Source: an uncultured Clostridia bacterium (lineage in GTDB: Bacteria; Bacillota; Clostridia; TANB77; CAG-508). Taken from it: a stretch of 64,000 bases of DNA. The DNA lies in NCBI GenBank assembly GCA_934141475.1, contig CAKPCG010000005.1, positions 1 to 64,000 on the forward strand, read 5' to 3'. The stretch's first letter is position 1. Every line of letters begins with the position of its first letter. Below the pieces are notes generated by a model. The model saw nothing but the letters and a program-made list of their open reading frames with translations. It was not told the origin of the DNA and did no database searches. Made by a program: the position numbers and the translations under genes. Positions 17,715 through 25,988 of the stretch are shown in pieces.

Positions 17715-19136
17715 TTATTCGTAATTTGCTGTTACAGTTTTTACTAAACCATATGGATCAATCTTGAAGAAATAGGATTCTCCAAGTAATCCAACTCTAT
17801 TTACTTTTACTTGTTTTACAACCCTTTCTGCAAAAATTCTCTTAGTTTCAGGTTCACCATGATTGATTAATACCAATTTTAAGTTTTCAAATTGATTTAA
17901 AAATGCAATCATTTCATCAGCTTTTGCATGTGCAGAAAATTCTGTTGTATATTCTACATCTGCCTGCTTAATTGCAATTAATCCACCAACCTCAACTAGT
18001 CTATTTTTCTCTGTTGTCTTTAATATGTTTCCTAAAGTTCCTTCTGCTGTATATCCAGTAAATTGAATTAAAGCGTTTCGCCTTGAAATATATTCTGGAA
18101 TATATGTTTGTGCAGGACCATATGATCCCATACCAGAAGTTGTAAGAATAATTTTCGGTTTAAAACCATTTACAACACTTGCTCTGTTTTTAGCATCCAC
18201 AAATGTTAGATTTTCTGGTAAGAAACTCTTTCTCATCTTTTCTGGAATTTCTTGCAGATTACCTCTCCTATACATAAAAGTATAATTAATTGCTAAGTTT
18301 CCATCTAAATAAATCGGAATATTTTTACTTAGCATTCCTCTTTCCTGCATTTTCTTTAGCACATATAAAATTTCTTGAGCTCTTCCGAGTGAAAATACTG
18401 GCACTACAACCGTTCCATTCTTCTTAAGAGTTCTAAGAATATTTTCCTGGAAACATGTTGTTATATCTGTTGAATCCATATTTCCATATGTTGACTCCTG
18501 TACTATTGTTAATGGTAATTTTTTTACCCATTTAGGAATTTCTGGAACTGTAAAAAACATATTTTTGTTATTATAGTCTCCTGTAAAAAGGATGTTGATT
18601 TTTTCATATACTGGATAACTAATTTGAACCAGAATAAGTGAAGAACCAACAACATGACCATTCATGAAAAACATTACTTTTACATGTTCATTAACTTTTA
18701 CAAACTCTTGGTAATCTGTTGGAACCATTAGGCTTAATGTTTTGTCTACATCCTCTAAGGAATATAAACTAGCCTTATTTCTTCTTCTTGCCATCTGACT
18801 TAATACTTTTACACTATCGTATAAAGCATTTTTGGCAATTTTGCATGTAGAATCTGTTGCATAAATTGGGTTTTCATATCCTTGTTTTACCATGTATGGG
18901 AATCTTCCCACATGGTCTACATGGACATGTGTTAAAAGTGCAAAGTCAATTTCTTTAGGATCAAATGGTAACTTTGAGTTTAATTCTTCATACTCATTTT
19001 CCTGAAAAAGTCCACAGTCAACAATAAACCGTAATTTTTGACCATTGGGAAATGAAACTATCACTAAGTTACATGACCCTGTAACTCCCTTGTGCATAGC
19101 CACTACATTAGCATAAAACCGACAATTTGAACTCAT
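17715..19136 (-). CDS. Metallo-beta-lactamase / beta-CASP ribonuclease-like protein
   Basis: 473 residues. The MBL domain carries LTHVHVDHVGRFP (HxHxDH zinc motif, about residues 67-76), FMNGHVVGSS and FTGDYNN. The inserted beta-CASP domain has VVPVFSLGRAQEIL. Late motifs are TTSGMG, FSAHAKADEM and LINHGEPE. This set is typical of the COG1236 group of RNA-processing exonucleases. Cytoplasmic. Two in-frame CGG codons (19119-19121 at NCRF, 19029-19031 at KLRF) must be read in frame, together with CGA and CGC use, so it groups with the foreign-looking block rather than with native genes. The substrate cannot be told. Confidence 0.9.
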   Translation of the reverse strand: MSSNCRFYANVVAMHKGVTGSCNLVIVSFPNGQKLRFIVDCGLFQENEYEELNSKLPFDPKEIDFALLTHVHVDHVGRFPYMVKQGYENPIYATDSTCKIAKNALYDSVKVLSQMARRRNKASLYSLEDVDKTLSLMVPTDYQEFVKVNEHVKVMFFMNGHVVGSSLILVQISYPVYEKINILFTGDYNNKNMFFTVPEIPKWVKKLPLTIVQESTYGNMDSTDITTCFQENILRTLKKNGTVVVPVFSLGRAQEILYVLKKMQERGMLSKNIPIYLDGNLAINYTFMYRRGNLQEIPEKMRKSFLPENLTFVDAKNRASVVNGFKPKIILTTSGMGSYGPAQTYIPEYISRRNALIQFTGYTAEGTLGNILKTTEKNRLVEVGGLIAIKQADVEYTTEFSAHAKADEMIAFLNQFENLKLVLINHGEPETKRIFAERVVKQVKVNRVGLLGESYFFKIDPYGLVKTVTANYE

Positions 19137-19230
19137 AATAACGCACCTCCATTAAATTAGTTGATTCAATGTTATTTTAAGTTTCACATGACTAAGTTTA
19201 TCATCAAAAATTCATTACGTCAATTATTTT

Positions 19231-19824
19231 TCACCAATTTTCTCTATATCTTTCATATTCTGGACAAAATTGCGTTCTTGGCATTATTGGTGGTCTAGGT
19301 GGCATAGGTGGACGTGGTGGAACAGGTGGTCTTGGGGGCATTTGTGGTCTTGGAGGACGTGGTGGCATTGGAGGTCTTGGCGGCATTGGTGGACGTGGTG
19401 GGCAATTGGGCCCAAATGGACAGTTATTTTGAAAAATCTCTCTTAAAATTAAAATTCTAATTAAATCATTTAAGTTATTATTTCTTCTTACTTGCCTATT
19501 TTCTGCTTTTTCTTTCAATTCCTCTTCATCTTTTGTGCTTTCTCCTCTTATATCATTTTCTAAGGTTATATTTAATTCAATAGGCTCATTTTCTATAACT
19601 TCTACATTTCTATATACTTCATCTACCATATTATCTAAAATTTCTTTATTAAATCCTCTATTATTTTGATAAAATACTTTTTTTACCATTGGATAGACAA
19701 TCTTATATATTTCTGGATAGTATTCATCTAAATCGCCTCTATAACCTCCTTCATACTGATATGTATCTTCATATCCATTTTCTCTTGGATAATTTAAATA
19801 GTTTAACATGTAATCTTCGTACAT
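19231..19824 (-). CDS. Proline-rich repeat protein, possibly spore or surface associated
   Basis: 197 residues, not assigned to a named family. Residues 1-50 are Tyr/Asp/Glu-rich (YEDYMLNYLNYPRENGY, YYPEIYKIVYPMVKKVF). Residues 85-115 are charged helix. Residues 140-185 are a PPRPPMPPRPP-type repeat flanked by cysteines (NCPFGPNCPP at its start, FCPEYERY at its end). The N-terminal tyrosine pattern and Cys-flanked PPR tail resemble spore coat or cortex-associated proteins of Clostridia, but this is inference only. The ATG has GGAGG 5 bases upstream. It is a single gene upstream of the beta-CASP gene. Confidence 0.8.
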   Translation of the reverse strand: MYEDYMLNYLNYPRENGYEDTYQYEGGYRGDLDEYYPEIYKIVYPMVKKVFYQNNRGFNKEILDNMVDEVYRNVEVIENEPIELNITLENDIRGESTKDEEELKEKAENRQVRRNNNLNDLIRILILREIFQNNCPFGPNCPPRPPMPPRPPMPPRPPRPQMPPRPPVPPRPPMPPRPPIMPRTQFCPEYERYRENW

Positions 19825-19942
19825 ATTTACCTCCTTAAGTCATTTTCCTACAAAAAAACACCCCATGAAAATATTTTTCCACAAGGTGTTTTGGGTGGAA
19901 AATCTCAATTTGGTATATTTTATTGCAAATGAGATTTTTTTG

Positions 19943-21343
19943 TTACATTTTATTTACAACTTCTTTGAATTTTTGTCCTCTATCATACATATTTTTAAAC
20001 ATATCAAAACTTGTACTTGCTGGCGAAAATAGTACAACTTGACCTGGCATAGCATATCTTTTAGCTAAAATTACAGCTTGTTCTAAACTATTTACCATAT
20101 AAATATTAATTTCTTTGTTTTCCTTTTCCTCTTCTTCTTTTACTGCATCAAATATTTTACCTGCTGTTTGCCCCATAAGTATTAATGTTTTTACTTTATC
20201 TAATATTGGTTTTGCAATTGGTGTATAATCTAAATTTTTATCTGCTCCACCTGCTATTAAAACAATTTCTTCATCAAAAGCATTTAATCCTGACATTGTT
20301 CTTGATGGTGTTGAACTTGCAGAATCATTATACCATTTTACATTATTTATTTCTTTTACAAATTCTATTCTATGTTCAACTCCTGGGAATTTTTTTATTA
20401 CTTCTATTGCAATGTCTGGTGTAACTAATGTTTTTGTTGCTGCTAGTGCACAGCATATATTTTCATAGTTATGTCTTCCTCTAATTGTAAGTTCTTTTCC
20501 ACTTACAATATGTTTTCTTAATTTATCGTCACATTCTTTTATTACATCACCATCAACTATATATCCGTTATCTAGTTTTTCTTTGCTACTGAAAAATATT
20601 ACTTTTCCTTTTACTTCTGTTGCACATTTTTTTGTAATTTCATTATCGTAGTTTAAAATTACAATTCCATCTCTGTCTTGAAATTTAAATATATTTTTTT
20701 TGGCATTTATATATTCATCATAATCTTTATGAACATTTAAATGATTTGGTGTAATGTTTGTTATAACAGAAATATCAGGGCTAACTTCCATTCCCATTAA
20801 TTGAAAACTACTTAATTCTAGTACTATTTTGTCATCTGGCATTATTTGGTTTAATTTGGTAAATAATGGTATTCCAATATTTCCTCCAACATAGCAATTA
20901 TATCCTGCTTTTTTTAATATTTCTGATATTAAAGTTGTTGTTGTTGTTTTTCCATCACTTCCTGTTATTCCTATAATTTGGCAAGGACACATTTTCATTA
21001 ATAGCTCTACTTCTGTTGTTACAATTGCTCCTCTATTTATTTCTTCTTCTAACTCTGGTACTGTTGGCAAACAACTTGGACTACGTAAAATTAAATCAAA
21101 ATTATGTAATTTAGATAAATATACTCTTCCAAGAGACATTCCCATTGCATAATTTGTTACTTTATCTATTATTTCTTTTGGAATTTCTCCAATTTCTCTT
21201 GAATCAAATACCATTACATCTGCTTTTTTTTCATGAAAATAATCAATTAAAGGTAAATTGCTCACTCCAAGCCCAATTATTGCTACTTTTCTATTTTTTA
21301 TATAATCTTCAAATTCTATTAGTTTTTCATTTTGATATTCCAA
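19943..21343 (-). CDS. murD: UDP-N-acetylmuramoyl-L-alanine--D-glutamate ligase
   Basis: 466 residues, full length. Adds D-Glu to UDP-MurNAc-L-Ala in peptidoglycan precursor synthesis in the cytoplasm. Motifs: N-terminal Rossmann-like VAIIGLGVSNLPLID, the Mur-ligase P-loop GITGSDGKTTTTTLI, NITPNHLNVHKDY, RHNYENICCALAA, FPGVEHRIEFV, NDSASSTPSRTMSGL and IAGGADKNLDY, in the usual order. It stands alone rather than in a dcw cluster. Confidence 0.97.
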   Translation of the reverse strand: MEYQNEKLIEFEDYIKNRKVAIIGLGVSNLPLIDYFHEKKADVMVFDSREIGEIPKEIIDKVTNYAMGMSLGRVYLSKLHNFDLILRSPSCLPTVPELEEEINRGAIVTTEVELLMKMCPCQIIGITGSDGKTTTTTLISEILKKAGYNCYVGGNIGIPLFTKLNQIMPDDKIVLELSSFQLMGMEVSPDISVITNITPNHLNVHKDYDEYINAKKNIFKFQDRDGIVILNYDNEITKKCATEVKGKVIFFSSKEKLDNGYIVDGDVIKECDDKLRKHIVSGKELTIRGRHNYENICCALAATKTLVTPDIAIEVIKKFPGVEHRIEFVKEINNVKWYNDSASSTPSRTMSGLNAFDEEIVLIAGGADKNLDYTPIAKPILDKVKTLILMGQTAGKIFDAVKEEEEKENKEINIYMVNSLEQAVILAKRYAMPGQVVLFSPASTSFDMFKNMYDRGQKFKEVVNKM

Positions 21344-21533
21344 TTTGAATTCTTCCTTTCTTTTAATATATTTTTATATTTTATGTTTGCCATCTTGTCT
21401 ATGTACATATATATTTTTATATTTATTGCTATATGTTAACATATTTTATTATTTTTTACAAGATTCTAATGTATGATTTTATTAAAATTGCTCATAATAA
21501 TTATATATCATTAATTAAACGGAGGTGTTTAAT

Positions 21534-21608
21534 ATGGCTAAAGGTAAAAAAAATAAAAACAACAATAGTAATAGCAATAACAGCAATAGTAATGAAAATA
21601 ATCAATAA
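21534..21608 (+). CDS. 24-residue Asn/Ser/Lys-rich mini-protein
   Basis: ATG-to-stop of 25 codons giving a Lys start (MAKGKKNK) and a tail of only Asn, Ser, Glu and Gln. It is preceded by GGAGGTG at ideal spacing and followed within 10 bases by a strong terminator, so it looks like a self-contained monocistronic unit on the plus strand amid minus-strand genes. No homologue is known to me. It could be a small structural or spore peptide, or the tail of a regulatory RNA. Confidence 0.55.
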   Translation: MAKGKKNKNNNSNSNNSNSNENNQ

Positions 21609-21616
21609 TATAAAAT

Positions 21617-21650
21617 AGCCGGCTTTTTATAAAAACCGGCTTTATTTTTT
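21617..21650. terminator. Terminator of the mini-gene
   Basis: Stem AGCCGG / CCGGCT extended by TTTTT/AAAAA pairs, then TTTATTTTTT on the plus strand. It also abuts the stop of the convergent gene at 21649. Confidence 0.85.
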
Positions 21651-22146
21651 AAGCAAATATACAATACAAAATAAAAGTAATTACTGCTGTTTTTTGTAAC
21701 TCTTCGTTTGTAAATACATCTTTAAATAGATTTGCAACAGATATTATTTCGTTTTGTGTTTCTTCACTATCATCAACAATATCTACAGTATAACTTGCTA
21801 TATTTTCTGCTGTAAAATATGTTACAAATTTTTTAGGTTCATTAACTGTTGTGTTTTCTATTTTCATAAATTTTACTCCAGCCAAATTTCCTTTTTTTGT
21901 ATATATTTGAACTTTAATATATTTTCCTTCTAAATTGTTTTCATCACTACTTGTTACTTCTCCAAATATTCTTCCATTTACTTTTGTTGCTTGTGCTAAA
22001 TCTATTTTTATTTGGCAAGATATATCTTCTTTGGCATCTATATTTTTGTATGTTGCATTTAATCCTATGTATATCATTAATGATGAAAATAAATAAAATA
22101 ATATAAACCATATTATATATTTTCTAAATGTTTTTAATCTTCCCAT
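21649..22146 (-). CDS. Membrane-anchored protein of unknown function
   Basis: 165 residues, not recognised. A basic N-terminus precedes a membrane helix (residues 10-30, IIWFILFYLFSSLMIYIGL). About 105 residues of beta-rich extracytoplasmic domain follow (CQIKIDLAQATKVNGRIFGEV, YIKVQIYTKKGNLAG), and a hydrophobic C-terminal segment (VITFILYCIFA) makes a second short helix. The start has TTGGAGG upstream. It converges on the mini-gene and shares its terminator. Confidence 0.7.
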   Translation of the reverse strand: MGRLKTFRKYIIWFILFYLFSSLMIYIGLNATYKNIDAKEDISCQIKIDLAQATKVNGRIFGEVTSSDENNLEGKYIKVQIYTKKGNLAGVKFMKIENTTVNEPKKFVTYFTAENIASYTVDIVDDSEETQNEIISVANLFKDVFTNEELQKTAVITFILYCIFA

Positions 22147-22352
22147 TTTACTTCCTCCAAATCTCTCTTATATCTATATTTTACTATAATTATACAATTT
22201 TTTCAATCTTTTTAAGTGATTTTGTACTATTATGCGATTTAAAACTATTAATTTTATTACCATTTTTTTATAATTTTTTATTTGTGTACTGATTTTTATT
22301 ATTTTTTTGTATACAATATTAATTATTTATATAAGAAAGGATGAAGTAATAT

Positions 22353-22532
22353 ATGGAAAAATTAAAAATAGAAAAAGTTTTGAAAACAAATGATAGCGTT
22401 ACTCGTACAATTAGAATAAGTGGATCTACCTTTGATAAAATAAATGAATTAGCCTTAAAAAATGAAATAAGTTTTAACTGTGTTGTTAATCAAATAATTG
22501 AGTTTGGCTTACTTAATTTAGATGAAAAATAA
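22353..22532 (+). CDS. Small ribbon-helix-helix DNA-binding protein
   Basis: 59 residues. The segment TRTIRISGSTFDKINELALKN followed by SFNCVVNQIIEFGL has the beta strand, helix A, turn, helix B pattern of Arc/CopG-type repressors. AAAGGATG lies 9 bases before the ATG and a terminator follows. Isolated on the plus strand next to gatB. It probably binds DNA as a dimer; the target is unknown. Confidence 0.75.
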   Translation: MEKLKIEKVLKTNDSVTRTIRISGSTFDKINELALKNEISFNCVVNQIIEFGLLNLDEK

Positions 22533-22537
22533 TGTAA

Positions 22538-22579
22538 AAAATTGGAATAGCTTTATTCTTAAGCTATCCCAATTTTTTT
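22538..22579. terminator. Bidirectional terminator between the RHH gene and gatB
   Basis: AATTGGaATAGCTT / AAGCTATcCCAATT stem with T-tracts on both sides, between convergent genes. Confidence 0.85.
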
Positions 22580-24020
22580 ATTTATTAATTTCTTCTATAA
22601 ACATTTTATTTAGCATTTGTGGATTTGCTTTTCCTTTTGTTTCTTTCATAGCTTGTCCTACTAAAAATCCTAATGCTCTATCTTTTCCTGCTTTATAATC
22701 TGCTATAGATTGAGGGTTATTTTCTAGTACTTTTAGTACTACTTCTTTAATTGCTCCTTCATCAGAAATTTGAATCCAACCTTTTTCTTTTATAATTTCT
22801 TCTGGCTCTCTTGGATTTTCAAACATTTCTGTTAGTACTTTTTTGGCTATACTTGAACTAATTGTTCCTTTGTCAATTAAAATTACTAAATTTGCAAGTT
22901 CTTTAGCAGTAAATGGTATTTCTCTTGGTTCCATTTCTTTTTCATTTAAAATTCTTGAAATATCAGATATAATCCAATTGCTAACTGCTTTATGGTTTTT
23001 ACATATTTTACTTGCATCTTCAAATAAGTTTGATAAATATTTTGAAGATACTATTATTCCAGCATCTTTTTCAGACATATTATATTCATTTCTGTATCTT
23101 TCATATCTGCTTTCTGGAAGTTCTGGTAAGTTATTTTTAACATTTTCTATATATTCTTCAGATAATTTAATTGCAACTAAATCTGGATCTGGGAAATATC
23201 TATAATCTTGAGCATCTTCTTTATCTCTCATAGGGAATGTTTTTCCAGAAACATCATCCCATCTTAGAGTTTCTTGCTCTATTACTCCTCCATCTTCTAA
23301 TACATCTATTTGTCTTTCTACTTCATATTCAATTGCTCTTGTTATACTTCTAAATGAATTCATATTTTTCATTTCTGTACGAGTTCCAAGTTTTGTATCT
23401 GTTTTCTTTTTTACAGATACATTTACATCTGCTCTTAAAGATCCTTCTTGCATTTTGCAATCTGAAACTTCTATATATTCCAAAATAGATTTTAATTTTT
23501 TTAAGTATTTATCTACTTCTTCTGGTGAAGATAAATCTGGTTCAGAAACCATTTCTATTAGAGGTACTCCAGCTCTATTTAAATCTACTAAACTTCCACC
23601 TCCAAATTCATCGTGGTTTAATTTTCCTGCATCTTCTTCTATATGAATTCTAAGTAATCTAATTTTCTTTTTATTTCCATCTTTGTCGTCTATTTCTATA
23701 TATCCATGTTCACAAAGTGGTTGATCATATTGTGAAATTTGATATGATTTTGGTAAATCTGGATAATAATAATTTTTTCTATCATTTTTACTATTTCTTG
23801 AAATTTCACAGTTTGTTGCTAATCCTGCTTTTACCGCATATTCAACAACTTTTTCATTTAAAACAGGTAGCGTTCCTGGCATTGCCATACATATTGGACA
23901 TGTATGTGTATTTGGACTAGCTCCAAATGATGTTGGACATGAACAAAATATTTTTGTTTTTGTTGATAATTCTGCATGTACTTCTAGTCCTATTACTACT
24001 TCATAGTCTTCTCTTGACAT
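22578..24020 (-). CDS. gatB: Asp/Glu-tRNA amidotransferase subunit B
   Basis: 480 residues. It binds misacylated Asp-tRNA(Asn) or Glu-tRNA(Gln) and phosphorylates the side chain for amidation. Marks: EVVIGLEVHAELST at the start, CPTSFGASPNTHTCPICMA (zinc cysteines), DLPKSYQISQYDQPLCEHG, NRAGVPLIEMVSEPD and a YqeY-like C-terminal tail. GGAGG precedes the ATG. Last gene of the aspS-gatC-gatA-gatB operon. Confidence 0.98.
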   Translation of the reverse strand: MSREDYEVVIGLEVHAELSTKTKIFCSCPTSFGASPNTHTCPICMAMPGTLPVLNEKVVEYAVKAGLATNCEISRNSKNDRKNYYYPDLPKSYQISQYDQPLCEHGYIEIDDKDGNKKKIRLLRIHIEEDAGKLNHDEFGGGSLVDLNRAGVPLIEMVSEPDLSSPEEVDKYLKKLKSILEYIEVSDCKMQEGSLRADVNVSVKKKTDTKLGTRTEMKNMNSFRSITRAIEYEVERQIDVLEDGGVIEQETLRWDDVSGKTFPMRDKEDAQDYRYFPDPDLVAIKLSEEYIENVKNNLPELPESRYERYRNEYNMSEKDAGIIVSSKYLSNLFEDASKICKNHKAVSNWIISDISRILNEKEMEPREIPFTAKELANLVILIDKGTISSSIAKKVLTEMFENPREPEEIIKEKGWIQISDEGAIKEVVLKVLENNPQSIADYKAGKDRALGFLVGQAMKETKGKANPQMLNKMFIEEINK

Positions 24021-24072
24021 TTTTGTTTTCCTCCTTTTTAGATTTTATATTTTTCCAAATAAAATATTTTTT

Positions 24073-25542
24073 CTATTTTTTAAATTCTGGCTTAAAGCTA
24101 TCTCTAAACTTAACTTTTTGTTCAAAAGTATATGCTACATTTAATATTTTCTCTTCTTCAAATTTATTACCAATTAACTGCATTCCAACTGGCATGCCTT
24201 TACCATCTACTCCACAAGGTATTGAAATTGCTGGAATTCCTGCAATATTTACAGAAACTGTACAAATATCTGCTAAATACATTTCTAATGGATTGTTTGA
24301 TTTTTCTCCAATATCAAAAGCTGTAACTGGTGATGTTGGTGTAAGAATTACATCATATTTTTCAAATGCTTTGCTAAATTCATTTGATACAAGTGTACGA
24401 ACTTGTTGAGCTTTTTTATAATATGCGTCATAATAACCTGATGAAAGCACATAAGTTCCAAGAATTATTCTTCTTTTTACTTCAGCTCCAAATCCTTCAC
24501 TTCTTGATTTTTTGTAAATTTCTTTTAAATTAGAATAATTTGGAGTTCTATATCCATATCTTATTCCATCAAATCTACCTAAATTTGAACTGGCTTCTGC
24601 ACAAGCAATTATATAATATGTTGCTAAAGCGTATTTTGCAACGTCTAATGAAAATTCTTCTACTTCTGCTCCTAATTCTTTGTATGTTTCAATAGCTTTT
24701 GTAAGTTCTTTTTTAACTTCATCATTTATACCCTCTCCAAAGAATTCTTTTGGAACACCTATCTTTAAGCCTTTTACATCATTTTTTAAAGCCTTTGTAT
24801 AATCTTTTTTCTCTATATCTTCTGATGTAGTATCTTTTTCGTCATGACCTGCTATTAAATTTAAAAGCATGGCACTATCTCTAACATCTTTAGTAATAGG
24901 TCCTATTTGGTCTAAACTTGATGCAAATGCAACTAAACCATATCTTGAAACTAAACCATAAGTTGGTTTTAATCCTACAACTCCACATAGTGATGCAGGT
25001 TGACGTATACTTCCACCAGTATCACTACCTAATGCCCAAGGCACCATATTTGCTGCAACAGCTGCTGCAGAACCTCCTGATGAACCACCAGGAACTTTAT
25101 TTAAGTTCCATGGATTTTTTGTTTTCTTAAAATATGAGCTTTCTGTTGAACTTCCCATTGCAAATTCATCCATGTTTAGTTTTCCTAAAGATATTATATT
25201 CTCATCTTTTAATTTTTCTATAACTGTTGCATCATATGGAGAAACAAAGTTTTCTAGCATTTTTGAAGAACATGTTGTTCTTGTTCCTTTTACACATAAA
25301 TTATCTTTTATTCCTATTGGAATGCCTGCATATTCTCCTAAATTCTCTCCATTTTCAATTTTTTCTTGTATTTTCTCAGCTTTACTTTTTGCTTCATCTA
25401 AACTTGTTGTTACAAAAGCTTCTACTTCTGGCTCTTTTTCATTTATTCTATTACAATAACTTTCCATTATTTCTTTTATTGTAATTTCTTTGTTTTTTAA
25501 TTTTTGTTGTAATTCATGAACTGTTAATTCTGTTATATCCAT
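24073..25542 (-). CDS. gatA: Asp/Glu-tRNA amidotransferase subunit A
   Basis: 489 residues, an amidase-signature enzyme that releases ammonia from glutamine for the GatB site. The Lys-cisSer-Ser triad is visible in GIPIGIKDN, PGGSSGGSAAAVAAN and SDTGGSIRQPASLCG. The MDITELTV start is chosen because AAAGGA is too close to an ATG four codons earlier. Operon with gatC upstream and gatB downstream. Confidence 0.97.
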   Translation of the reverse strand: MDITELTVHELQQKLKNKEITIKEIMESYCNRINEKEPEVEAFVTTSLDEAKSKAEKIQEKIENGENLGEYAGIPIGIKDNLCVKGTRTTCSSKMLENFVSPYDATVIEKLKDENIISLGKLNMDEFAMGSSTESSYFKKTKNPWNLNKVPGGSSGGSAAAVAANMVPWALGSDTGGSIRQPASLCGVVGLKPTYGLVSRYGLVAFASSLDQIGPITKDVRDSAMLLNLIAGHDEKDTTSEDIEKKDYTKALKNDVKGLKIGVPKEFFGEGINDEVKKELTKAIETYKELGAEVEEFSLDVAKYALATYYIIACAEASSNLGRFDGIRYGYRTPNYSNLKEIYKKSRSEGFGAEVKRRIILGTYVLSSGYYDAYYKKAQQVRTLVSNEFSKAFEKYDVILTPTSPVTAFDIGEKSNNPLEMYLADICTVSVNIAGIPAISIPCGVDGKGMPVGMQLIGNKFEEEKILNVAYTFEQKVKFRDSFKPEFKK

Positions 25543-25664
25543 TTTTATCAACATTCCTTTCTTTCAAGGCATAAAATTTGATTAAAATATTGTATTTTAC
25601 AATTACTTTTCAAACTTTACCTCCTTGTTCTATTTAAGTTCAGTTTTTTATTTTTAAATTTATG

Positions 25665-25952
25665 TTAATTTATAACTTTTGGTATTTTAAACATATTTTG
25701 TTCCTTTGATGGAGCATTTGCAAGTAAAGCTTCATTGTCTTCAAATACCTTAATTTCGTCTTTTCTAAATCTATTTTTAGCTTCATTGCTACCAATTGTA
25801 ATTGCTAAATCGTCAACTGGTGCATTATTTACAACCTCTGCAAAATTTAGGATATCTTGTAAATTTTCTAAATAATTTTCTATTTCGTCATCTTTTAATG
25901 TTAGTTGGGCAAGATTTGCAATATGCAACAATTCTTCTTTATTAACCTTCAT
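25665..25952 (-). CDS. gatC: Asp/Glu-tRNA amidotransferase subunit C
   Basis: 95 residues, the small belt subunit that stabilises GatA-GatB. Pattern: VNKEELLHIANLAQLTLKDDE, LQDILNFAEVVN and a conserved C-terminal LANAPSKEQNMFKIPKVI. It lies 36 bases after aspS. Confidence 0.96.
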   Translation of the reverse strand: MKVNKEELLHIANLAQLTLKDDEIENYLENLQDILNFAEVVNNAPVDDLAITIGSNEAKNRFRKDEIKVFEDNEALLANAPSKEQNMFKIPKVIN

Positions 25953-25988
25953 TTTTTACCTCCTAATAATTAAATTTTTATAATTTTT

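Noticed and set aside
19250..19410. Short regularly spaced repeats resembling a CRISPR array
   Set aside because: They are in-frame codons of the PPRPPMPP repeat in the proline-rich protein; there are no unique spacers.
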